Below, piece by piece: positions 54,917 through 64,000 of a DNA stretch of 64,000 nt. The translations under genes were made by a program, and so were the position numbers. The stretch is from Ectobius pallidus (lineage: Eukaryota > Arthropoda > Insecta > Blattodea > Ectobiidae): contig CAXKWD010000002.1 in the NCBI GenBank assembly GCA_964059195.1, positions 152,971,042 to 153,035,041 of the forward strand, given 5' to 3'. How positions within the stretch are numbered: position 1 is the stretch's first letter; the number at the start of each line of letters is the position of its first letter. The notes beneath the pieces were generated by a model. The model ran no database searches, was not told the origin of the DNA, and worked only from the letters and a program-made list of their open reading frames with translations.

Positions 54917-55990
54917 AACCTAATTTTCCTATATCCTCCCACACTTCTGATTCACTGAGCCTAGAACGTAACCATTCTTTAATCTCTTTGTAGTCTTCTG
55001 TTGTGCAATATTCAAAGTCAATGTTTTTTTTTATATTTTCCAAGGCAAATTCATAAAATTCTTTGGGTGTTAAAATTTGTTGGACATATGGCCTTTGTAA
55101 GCTGACTTTAGCAGCTAGCCGCTTAACAGTCCCGCCAAGGCCTTCACATGCACTCTAGCCATGGGATGTTGCAATGTACTCCCACTCTGCCTCAACTTCA
55201 AAATCTGTTTTATGCAAGCATAAATTAAGAAAGTTTTTCTTATTCTTATACTGGGCAGCGCTCCCATCAGAAAAGTAAGTGATCTTGCTAAAGGCAAGGT
55301 TTCCTTTAAGATTTCTAGCAGTTTTTTTTCTGGAATACACAGAAAGCAACTGTATTATGTTCCAGGCAATCTGATATAAAACATACTGCATGTGTTTTAA
55401 TATCCCCTCCCATTTATAATGTATGACGAAAGGATGCAGTGTAGCTTGGCTGGTAGTCCAGTGGAATGATTGTATTTCCGAGTAGTTTTCCGAGAAACCA
55501 CAGTTGACTGCTACATGGCCTTCAGTTAAATTTTTCTTGATTTTGCAGTAGTACTCTTTCTGTTGACTAGCTATAAATAAATGAGTTTTGAGCTTTGTTA
55601 GTGTGTCCAAAAACTCATCAATAAAGTTATTGGTACATTTTGCTACAGTTTCCATCACACACCTTTCTACAGTTAGCCACCTTTTGTAGGTAACTCCATC
55701 CATCATGTTTTCATTGAACTTTGTATTCAATAATTCTTGAAGTCTAGGAACACCAGGGCATTTTTTAGAAACATTCATAAAACAATGTTGAGATGGTGGA
55801 TTGCACATCATCTTGACCAGACAGGAGTGATAAGATTTCAAAGCAGTATCATCCCCATCTAAAACAAAATTTTGCATTTTTGCACCGTACATCATTAGCT
55901 TAATGTTTTCGTGTAAGGTACACACAGACAGTATGTGTGCCACTTTTTCCAGCCAGGATACAGTTCTTCGGCCTCAGGTCGCAAAACTAT
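54917..55990 (-). pseudogene. SDG-family gene, main exon
   Basis: From the right: LRPKNCILAGKSGTHT (frameshift near 55935) then SVCTLHENIKLMMYGAKMQN, HSCLVKMMCNPPSQHCFMN, a Cys-rich block, FIDEFLDTLTKLKTHLFIAS, GHVAVNCGFSENYSEIQSFH, HPFVIHYKWEGILKHMQYVL, then YFSDGSAAQYKNKKNFLNLC and WEYIATSHG, an in-frame TAG, ACEGLGGTVKRLAAKVSL, and a C-terminal segment to KLG at 54917. SDG..xQYKN, HG and GLGGTVKR are the family signatures. The invariant acidic residues and His suggest an RNase-H-like or nuclease fold, but that is a guess. Known only as a recurrent arthropod hypothetical protein. The opposite orientation to the transposase implies its own promoter, near 56.0 kb. Confidence 0.7.
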
Positions 55991-56079
55991 AGCAATAACT
56001 ATTTTATTTAAAATAAAACTGTATTATTACTGAATAATTTTTTTAATATAGTAAACCGATACAATAAGTCCGCTCACAC

Positions 56080-56480
56080 CTAATTGGCATGTATTCTGGT
56101 AGTAAAATATTTTTTAAAACAAGAACCCGTTGGGATCCCATCTTGAAATTTTGCATGCATGTAGTCAGTTAGAGTGGACAACACATTTAATATTATTTTT
56201 AAAAAATCCAAGGGTATGTATTTTGGAAATTAAAAAAAAAGATTTTTGGGGACTTTTTTAACATTTCAAAAATTAAGAAACATAGCCGTGTGGTACATCA
56301 AATTAAAGGGATTTTTTAGAGAGAAAAAATGGTGCAAGTTTGAGCTTTCTAGTTGGTATAGTTTTTTTAGCTATAACATTTTACAGGTATGATGTTCTTA
56401 AAGCGATAGAAAACCATAGTGTTTTGGATTTTTAAACCCTTGTAACTCAAAAACCAAAAGTCAGAAAAATTGGTATATTT
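56080..56480. repeat. right inverted arm of the SDG cassette
   Basis: Inverse partner of 52833-53215. It lacks the outermost ~100 bp that carry the terminal repeat on the left. Confidence 0.88.
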
Positions 56481-57152
56481 GATTTACATTTTGGTACATT
56501 TGGTACATTTTAATAAATGGTATATTTAAACTAGTTTTGGGAGTATGTAAGGGGCAAGAGTGATAGTGGGAAGTTGGTAAAGTGGACTGTATTTGGTTGG
56601 AACCTGCCTTGCACCTCTTACACTGAAATTAGACAAGAAATCTGCTGGCGATGAAATACTGAGATTTATTTATAATGCACTAAGAAACAAACACTAACTA
56701 GCTGAAATCTATATTAATAATAAAAAATACACAGTTTGTATATTAAGTCTTAATCTTGAAGTCTTGATGTAATCTTGCAGTTAATTTACTTAATAATGTT
56801 CTTGAAGATAATGAAGTAATAGTAGTTATATAATATTTCCAACAGGAGTAATAGTCTGTATATAATGATTTAACTTAGATGTTTGAAGAATCTGAGTTAC
56901 GATTTTGAAGCTAGATATTGAAGTTATGAGTTTACTTCACTATAGAGTCTTGCGATACCACACTCAGATGCATAAGGTGTTCATTGATTATCTGATGTGA
57001 TCCAATAATAAGACTTTATAATGAGTTATAAAATTCAGCAATTTTGCTGCACGGCGATTTTAATATACAGTACTTAGCTGAAGTGTGTAGATTGAAGCAC
57101 AGCACCCTCGCTATGCACAAAGCAATTCTTCAGAAGATAGTTGTAAACTTCA

Positions 57153-57310
57153 GAGATTTCTCCCGAAAGTTGAGAATGGTGAATTTAGATATTTCTCCAG
57201 CAAGCTGTAAGTCGGTTGTGAATTTCTGGAAACTTCTCCAGCAAGTTGTAAGTCGTGAGTCCGGGGAATTTCTCCCAAAGTTGTGAGTTGTATATTTCTA
57301 GGGATTTCCC
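57153..57310. repeat. degenerate ~40-bp repeat array (about four units)
   Basis: Units share a TTTCTCC[CA]...AAGTTGTRAGT core: GATTTCTCCCGAAAGTTGAG, ATTTCTCCAGCAAGCTGTAA, ACTTCTCCAGCAAGTTGTAA, ATTTCTCCCAAAGTTGTGAG. Confidence 0.7.
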
Positions 57311-58305
57311 TAGAAATTTGGAGAGCTATGGACGAACACGTCCAACTGTATAAAACGACTGTTGCAGAGTGTAAAACGGTTAGTCTAAGGCCGCCAAAGA
57401 ACAGTTATGCTGACAACATAACTGCCCTAAAAATACCATGTTTGAAATTTCATAAATTTAAATTAATTAGACTTGATATACTACACTAAAGCTTAATGAA
57501 TGATTATAAGATAGATCTAAAGCATAAATCAACTCCAATTAAGGTAGTAGATTATAATGAATTAGCATTTCAATAAATATTTAGTAAAGTGAAATATAAT
57601 AATTTATTTCTATACAGTGGCATTCCTGGAGAGCGTATCGATAAATATCGAGAGGTCTCGCAAAGAAGAAGAAATCTTGGATGTCCAAGGAGAACGCAAA
57701 GAAGACTTACATAATAACATGTCTGAATAATTAAATTAATATTACAATATTATTCAATTTATGACTTAAATTATAGCATTAGCGCTTAAAAACATAAATT
57801 TATACTAGAAAAGGTTAAATAATAAACTGTATTCAAGAGAAATAAGTGAAAGTGGGCGTGGCCTAAATTTCACACGCCTTCGTATATAAAAAGGATAAAA
57901 CAGGCTTTTAGGCTATATATGCAATGAAATAAGAATGAAAATATAATCTACGCATAACATTACACCTGTGGTAATGTTTGTGAGTGGAAATCTTACGAAA
58001 TAATGTTGTAATTCAATAATAACATTAGTCCTACTGAAGATGAAATATTTTGCAATAGACTGCGAGCTTGGGAAATGGAACAGAGTATAGATGACCGATG
58101 AGAAGAATGCGAGTGAGGGATGCGGGGATGGCGGGTGGTTTGGCACGTTTTTTTGTGTAGTTTGGGATAGACCATCTCGCTAAACCACATGTTTTAGAGA
58201 CAGTCCTTGTTTACAAGTGTTGAGTGGTGGTGGTTAGTTTCAGTGAGTTCTGCGATTTTTCAATTGTTTAATCCTTAAGTCTAGTCTATTACAGTATATT
58301 AATAT

Positions 58306-58327
58306 CATTATTATTATTATTATTATC
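58306..58327. repeat. (ATT)n microsatellite
   Basis: Seven perfect ATT triplets. Confidence 0.9.
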
Positions 58328-58414
58328 TAAAGCACGTGTTAGTGGTGGTGCTGTGTAGTTTCAGTACCTGAAGCATACATAGGCTACAGTATAATCATAC
58401 AATAAAATTCAGCA

Positions 58415-59797
58415 ATGGCTGCTAATCGAAAACGAAGAAAAGGGCAAACCATACATAGCGAAGCAAGGGAGCTCATAAGAAGAACAATAAGGAAGTGTGA
58501 CGAAGAAGCTCGTTCAGGACAACTGCAGCATTTAATTACCCAAAGTAATGCACGCATTTCCAATTACTGTGGCATATCAGAACGCACTATTACAAAAATA
58601 AGAAACGAGGATACAGCAGCAGGTCCAAGTTTGTTAAGTACACCAGGTAAAAAGAGACCACGGGCTGAGGAACACAAATTTCATTGTGACGATTTTGGTA
58701 AAAGGGTGATTCGAGATCTGATTCAGGAATTTTATCAACAAAGGCAGATAGTCCCAACAGCTCCCAAACTTCTTACTGCAATTAGGCAAAAAATACATTT
58801 CCCATGGGGAACCTTTTACATACCATGGGCTTCAAATGGAAAAGGTGCGGGAGTAAGAGAAAGTTGCTGATTGAGCGTCCAGACATAATCAACTGGCGTT
58901 CAAAGTATCTGAGATGCATAAAGACCTTCAGAGATGAAAAAAAGAGTCATTTATATTGACGAATCCTGGGTTGACAACAATCTAACTTTTGGCAAATGCT
59001 GGCAGAGCGATGATGTATATGGCATACCAACCAACACGAGTGCATCGAATCGCCTAATTGTAGTGAATGCCGGATGTAAAGATGGTTTTATACCTGGAGC
59101 GTCATTAATTTTTAGAGCGGGACTAGCCAGTGGCGATTACCATGGCCAAATGTGTGGCACAAATTTTGAGAAATGGATGCTGGAAAGACTTTTTCCCAAC
59201 ATACCCCCACGTAGTGTAATTGTGCTTGACAATGCACCTTATCACAGTGTGCAAGAGAATAAGCCCCCATCAAAGTATGCTACTAATCAAGTAATGATGG
59301 AATGGCTGGAAAGAAACATTATTCCTTTCTCTTCCAACATGAGAAAGTACGAACTTTACAATTTGGTTGAACGCTTTAAGCCCCAAGAAAAAACATATCG
59401 CATCGACCGCTTAATTCACATGCATGGCCACACCCCACTCCGATTGCCTCCTTACATGTGTGAACTCAATGCAATTGAGCTGGCATGTGCTCAAATGAAA
59501 CGATTTGTTAGGGAACATAACACAACAGGTGATATCTCTCTGACAAAATTACAGCAGACAACAGAAAGTGCAGTGCAGTCCATTTCAAAATCTGACTGGG
59601 AGGGTTATATTAGCCATGTTATTAAACTGGAGGCTAAATACTGGGAGAAGGACGGTCTGATGGAAAACGTAATGGACAATTTTATCATTACTGTAGGAGG
59701 GATAGATTCCAGTGAGTCCAGTGATGACAGTGCTAGTGATAATGGAAATGATTCTGCCGGCGACGAGGAACTTGCACGCCCGCTCAGCGACGGTTAA
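58415..59797 (+). pseudogene. IS630/Tc1-type DDE transposase with DD82E spacing
   Basis: Met at 58415. A basic N-terminus (NRKRRKGQTIHSEARELIRR) leads to a helix-turn-helix-like RISNYCGISERTITKIRNE. After a deletion or frameshift near 58815 the protein continues in another frame (TMGFKWKRCGSKRKLLIE, RPDIINWRSKYLRCIKTFRD), and a further slip in an A-run at about 58935 returns to the long frame. The catalytic core is VIYIDESWVD (first D), VIVLDNAPYHS (second D) and CELNAIELAC (E in the LNxIE motif). I count exactly 82 residues between the second D and the E, far more than the 34-41 of classical Tc1/mariner. That matches the DD82E signature described for the Sailor group. An acidic C-terminal tail ends at 59797. 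Inactive here because of the two frame breaks. Confidence 0.88.
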
Positions 59798-59897
59798 AAG
59801 GTAAGTTAGTACAGACCCTGCGTGACAGGGTTGATGCCTGGGGGGATAACATGGGCTGAGTTTCTTCAGAACTGCATTCCTTCTGCTCGTATTCTTC

Positions 59898-59987
59898 TGA
59901 TCGGCCATGATACAATACCTGAAAAAAATCACACAAATCTGAGAGGTCAAGGTTTATACTGTTAGTTGATTTGACATGGAATGACCC
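59898..59987 (-). repeat. right terminal inverted repeat of the two-gene transposon
   Basis: Inverse of 52724-52815, ending GGAATGACCC at 59987. Confidence 0.9.
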
Positions 59988-59991
59988 TGTG

Positions 59992-61874
59992 TCGAAAATT
60001 TGGAACTTGTAGTCCTGAGTTCTGTAAAACCGAATTACAATTTATATTACCATGAAAAACATTTACTATGAAATTAGCACCAGATGACATATGACATGTG
60101 TATCATGGTGTGTTTCTAGCTGCAGAAAATCTAGGATTTGCCTATACTGCAAGTCTTGATTTTGGAAGAACTTTGTGTGTATTAATGATACAAATTTGAT
60201 TTGTATACGTTCTAATTTATTGCTGTCAGAACTGGTTATGCTGTTCCAAGGTACTCTTGAATAGTCTAAAGCACTGAGAACCAGAGATTTATAAAGAGTA
60301 ATGATTGATTCTAGACTGTTTAGGTTAGCAGAGATTAAATGGATTAATCCCAGAGTTTTGAGTGCTTGGGTGAATGAATATGTGTTCAATGTGAGCATGA
60401 AAATATAGTTTCGAATCTAAATAAACACCCAAGTATCTGATGTTGTCTGAATGTGCGATGGTATCTTGGCTTAGATGATAATTATATATAATAGGATTAG
60501 TTTTCCTAGTAAAACTGACACTTTAGGTCTTACTGGAATTGATTATCATTGTATTTGAAGAGGCCCATTTACTTATCAGATCAGTATTGCTTTGCAATAG
60601 ACTGCGAAGCACTTGCAAGTCAGAAGCACTTGATGTTTTGTTCCATATAACTAGGTCGTCCGCATAAGCCAGCCTGTTACATGTTAATATACTAGATAAA
60701 TCGTTAATGAAGACAATGAACAGGAAAGAGCCGATTACTGACCCCTGTGGAACCCCTTGTGGTATATTGAAGGGCTTAGAAAGGCAGTTTGATATTCTGA
60801 CACAAGCAGTCCTATTTTGTAAGTAGCTCGTAAACTAATTTACATATTGTCATATAATCCTAAATTGTCAGTTTCTGCAATAGTAAATCGTGATTTACAA
60901 CATCTAAAGCTCGACTTAGGTAAAAAAATATAGCATCTGACTGGGACTGGGTGCAATTTTCTTTCACTTTGTCATTGAGAAGGGTAACAGTGTTGGTTGC
61001 GGTTGATTTATTTTTAGTGAAACTATGTTGGAAGTTTACTTTTGCAGAAAAATGAGACATGATTATGGTTAATAGACTCAAAAATTTTACTAAAAGTGTT
61101 CAGTAGAGATATAGGTTGAAAGTTCATTACTTCCTAATTTTTCCCTTTCTTGTCAACTGGCCTGATAGCATAGTTTTCCCACAGGGATGAAAAAGTTTCT
61201 GTTTTAATTGACAGATTAAAGATATGTCAGAAATGGTGATAATATGGGGGCACACCCCTTCACAATAAAACTTGGACTTTGATCTGGCCCATTAGTCTTG
61301 GATGCTTTGAGTTTTCTAATCGATGACAGGACATTTGAGTTTGAAATGGACGTTAACGTACAGTATAAACAGTCTAAATGGTAAGTTTGAGTTATTCATA
61401 GACTCAAAATTCTATGCAAAAATATTCTCTAGAGTCGTAGGCTCTGTAATAATAGAATTGTTTACTTTTACTTGAAGGGAGGGGGTCACTTTTATTTCTT
61501 TTGAGACATAGCTCCAAAAATTAGTTAGGTTTGTCCTTAGCTCATTGTCAATTGATTTGTACCACTGTTGTCTATCAGAGTTAATAGTAATTTTGACTAA
61601 TCTACGATCATTCGAAGAGATTTGATAGTTGTGATCAAAGGAGTGTTTTTTTGTAAAGTCGATATAAATGTTTCTTTTTACATTATAGTTTAAGCTCCCT
61701 CGAAAACCAAGCAGGATATTTTGATTTGATAATGTCAGTGTCAGGAATTGATTTGTTAATAGCGCCCTTAACTAAATATGTAAAATTTTCTACAGCTGTA
61801 TCAGGTGATGTCTGATTATACACAATCGACCAGTCTAATTGATCTAAAGTTTAAGATAGTCGCCTTGATGGTAG
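59992..61874 (-). pseudogene. Jockey/CR1-like LINE (LINE-E), linker and reverse transcriptase
   Basis: From the right: YPAWFSRELKL, then SDRRLVKITINSDRQQWYKS and NFWSYVSKEIK (EN-RT linker), FQPISLLNTFSKIFE, KSTATNTVTLLNDKVKENC, IFFYLSRALDVVNHDLLLQK (block 3, second D of the DL.RAFD type retained as RALDVV), IPQGVPQGSVIGSFLF (block 4), LAYADDLV (catalytic YADD), and the C-terminal SLVLSALDYSRVPWNS and SNKLERIQIKFVSL. It continues past the two-gene transposon into 52723-52616. Several frameshifts. Its 5' part is cut by the Gypsy-2 LTR at 61875. Confidence 0.88.
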
Positions 61875-62529
61875 TGTCGTATCCCGGGGGCCCTAATTTA
61901 TTCTGACACCTTTTACCCCGGGACACGATTTATCAGGATGGCTCAAAATATATAATTGCATCGTAACCTCGAGGACAAGGGCAAGGAACGGTACATCTCC
62001 ATGCACAAATTACAAAAGCTAGTTTTTACCCAAAATAACAAAATGACTGGTTTATTAATATTGAAATAAATTGAAATTACATAGTGTACTTACATACTGA
62101 CTTCATGATGAAATGTTACACAAATTTAAATAAACTTGCACCGGGGTGCTCCTGAGTGCCGTCGATCCAGTCGTGAAGAGTGTAGAGTAGCAAGAGGGCC
62201 GAACTGGTCAGTTTGCCCGTTTTATAACATCGTGCGTCAATTCGTCACCCCACTGGCACCCGTGACGTTTCAAACCAAAAACTCCTTACTTGCAACTTCC
62301 TATTCCGCGTATTTCTTAACTTTACTTCTTTAAAATACCTATTCCGTATTTCGCAATTAACTAGACTGTCAACCACCTCTGAAATGCAATTCCGCAAATC
62401 ATCACCAAGTTATGCATACCTTGTGCAACGCTACGTTGGCACTTATACTTCCTGATTTACCCAGCCCAATGTCTGGTCTGTTTGCGAACCATTTAGAGGG
62501 TCTGGTTTCCAACTTTTTAAAATATCACA
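61875..62529 (-). repeat. Gypsy-2 3' LTR
   Basis: About 655 bp, TGTCGTATCCC...AATATCACA on the plus strand, preceded on the minus strand by the polypurine tract AGGGGGGAGTGA (62530-62542). The other LTR lies beyond the window, so the ends rest on TG..CA and the tract. Confidence 0.8.
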
Positions 62530-62545
62530 TCACTCCCCCCTAGCT
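62530..62545 (-). promoter_or_regulatory. polypurine tract of Gypsy-2
   Basis: The minus strand reads CTAGGGGGGAGTGA next to the LTR start TGTGATATT. Confidence 0.75.
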
Positions 62546-64000
62546 CGAATCCGCCTTAGCTGGATTCGAACGGGGTGCGTGTGTGTCATGAAAATTTTCC
62601 AAAATGGACCTTCTCATAGGCTTTGGTACGACTAAACGAGGCTCTGATTTCCCTTTTTTGTAAAATAAAATTCTATTTTCATCTAATCTAAATTTCTTTG
62701 TGTCTTGTACCCATTCTGTATATTTTGGTTCCGCTAATTGTAAATTTCTTACTGATTTTGCTTCTTTAGCAGTTTGTACTGTGTTTACCATTATTCTGCT
62801 AAGAGAATCTACATTAGTAATTGATTTTCCTGGCTTGTATTGTACTGTGAACTTAAATTCTGACAACCTTAAAGCCCATCTTACTAGCCTTGAATTTGGA
62901 TCTTGTAATGAAAATAACCATTTCAGTGCGGCGTGATCTGTGACAGCAATAAATTCATTTCCGTATAGGTAACATCTAAAATGTTTAGTAGCCCAAACCA
63001 ATGCTAATAATTCACGTTCTGTCGTGGAACAATTTTGTTCACTTTTAGACAAAACTCGTGATACATAAGCTACCGGGTGTTCTATATCTCCTTCTTTTTA
63101 TGACAATACAGCTCCTAGTGCAAAACTCGAACTATCAGTACTCAAAATAAAAGATTTCGTGAAATCCGGATATCTTAATATCGGATCTTTGCATAGTGCC
63201 TTTCTAAGCTTGTCAAATGCGTCTTGTTGTGGTTTTCCCCTCTTAAATTTGTCCTCCTTTCTTGTTAAGTCTGAGAGGGGTTTTGCAATGTGTGCGAAAC
63301 TTGGTATATGTCTTCTATAATAACCGGCTAGGCCCAAAAATGATCTAACTTGTTTCTGTGTCTTTGGAATAGGATACTTTTCGATAGCTTGGATTTTTAC
63401 CGGGTCTGGAAGTATGCCTTGCTGGTTTACAATGTGCCCAAGATATTTGTTCTACCGCAAATTTACATTTACGTGGATGCGCTTTTAGATTGGCTTCTCT
63501 TAACCTCTCTAAAATTTCGGACAGTCTTTCTGCATGCTCTTCTATTGAAGATCTATGTATAATAATGTCGTCTAAGTAACAGTAGCACGATAAGCCTTTT
63601 AGTCCTGTCAATACGGTGTCCATTAGCCTACTAAATGTCAGAGGTGCCCCTGATATTCCAAATGGCATTCGTTCAAACTCGAACGAACCGAATTGAGTTT
63701 GGAAACTTGTCTTTTCTTTATCTTTTTCCTCAATTTCCACTTGCCAATATCCTGATTGTAAATCTAATTTACTAAAATATCTGGTACCTGCTAAGCCTTC
63801 CAAAGTTTCTGTAATGTTAGGTAAAGGGTATGTGTCTCCATGAGTGACCATATTTAACCCTCTATAGTCAACACAGAACCTTAATTTATCTGTCTCGTCT
63901 GGGCTTTTTTTTGGCACTAAAACAATTGGTGCATTCCACGGAGAAGTTGATGGTCGTATAACTTTTTTGTAACATGTCGTCCAACATATCTTTAACTTTT
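62546..64000 (-). pseudogene. Gypsy-2 pol (partial), RT and RNase H, integrase deleted
   Basis: Runs off the right edge. From the right: LVPKKSPDETDKLRFCVDYR, then YPLPNITETLEGL, LDLQSGYWQVEIEEKDKEKT, FQTQFGSFEFERMPFGISGA, CYCYLDDIIIHRSSIEEHAE (catalytic LDD), frameshift near 63445, GLAGYYRRHIPSFAHIAKPL, FILSTDSSSFALGAVLS (RNase H first D), a TAA in place of a Gln codon at about 63098, RELLALVWATKHFRCYLYG (RNase H E) and AVTDHAALKWLF (RNase H second D). After RRSILENFHDT the frame passes directly into the polypurine tract: the integrase zinc finger and DDE core are missing, an internal deletion. Non-autonomous and unrelated at close range to Gypsy-1. Confidence 0.92.

Larger units (their letters stand above)
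56500..58400. other. non-coding middle segment of the two-gene transposon
   Basis: No coding motif. It contains a degenerate array at about 57153-57310 and a plain AT-rich remainder, with an (ATT)n run at 58306-58327. Part may be an unrelated later insertion. Confidence 0.45.
52720..59991. mobile_element. 7.26-kb two-gene DNA transposon (DD82E-type transposase plus SDG gene)
   Basis: Body 52724-59987, ends GGGTCATTCCATGTCAAATC and its inverse, with flanking TGTG at 52720-52723 and 59988-59991. Similarity between the ends continues for about 90 bp (ACCTTGACCTCTCAG, then a TTTTTCAGGTATTGTA block). Left half: a cassette of two ~430-bp inverted arms (about 52833-53215 and 56080-56480) around the SDG gene (minus). 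Right half: a transposase gene (plus) ending 190 bp from the right terminus. The insertion splits LINE-E cleanly. A 4-bp duplication is unlike the TA of Tc1/mariner. Confidence 0.88.

Overview
This is nuclear DNA from an arthropod, most likely an insect with a large, repeat-rich genome. The evidence is an AT-rich sequence packed with eukaryotic retrotransposons (Ty3/gypsy, BEL/Pao, Jockey/CR1-like, RTE-like and R1/I-like LINEs, Penelope-like elements), hAT elements with 8-bp target duplications, tRNA-headed SINEs, microsatellites, and a protein family that I know mainly from arthropod genomes. There is no bacterial-type gene organisation, no CRISPR array, and no host gene that I can support. 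Nearly every long open frame belongs to a mobile element, and most are broken.

Layout. 1-4.7 kb: unassigned DNA and a deleted copy of a terminal-repeat element. 4.7-9.2 kb: a Jockey-like LINE (minus) split by an 0.85-kb structured insertion, plus a second fragment of the same LINE family. 9.4-14.7 kb: a BEL/Pao element (BEL-0, minus) carrying an LTR-like insertion that itself carries a hAT element and a SINE. 14.66-18.6 kb: an R1/I-like LINE (plus) with two insertions. 21-25.7 kb: two Penelope-like elements around a hAT element and a SINE; the second Penelope element is flanked by ~760-bp inverted arms. 26.1-29.1 kb: a short inverted-repeat element and a decayed gene of the 'SDG' family. 29.1-36.4 kb and beyond: two BEL elements, one gag-only with duplicated zinc modules and one with a triplicated gag helical module. 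40.1-48.5 kb: an RTE-like LINE split by a young, apparently intact Ty3/gypsy element (Gypsy-1). 48.5-52.1 kb: a hAT element with a transposase remnant, and SINEs. 52.6-61.9 kb: a Jockey/CR1-like LINE split by a 7.26-kb two-gene DNA transposon. 61.9-64 kb: the 3' half of a second gypsy element lacking integrase, running off the window.

How the parts relate. The window is a record of nested insertions, many datable by exact target duplications: hAT-1 (AAGCACTC), hAT-2 (ATATTACC), hAT-3 (CTGATTAC), Gypsy-1 (CTTA), the two-gene transposon (TGTG) and one SINE (13 bp). The most interesting object is the 52724-59987 element. It pairs a DDE transposase of IS630/Tc1 type, with exactly 82 residues between its second D and its E, with a divergently transcribed 'SDG' gene inside a long inverted-repeat cassette. 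A second copy of the terminal repeat, the cassette arms and a scrap of the SDG gene lies at 1.3-3.8 kb. Gypsy-1 is the only element that looks capable of autonomous activity: its two 450-bp LTRs differ at two positions, gag and pol are open, and a canonical -1 slippery heptamer lies in the gag/pol overlap.
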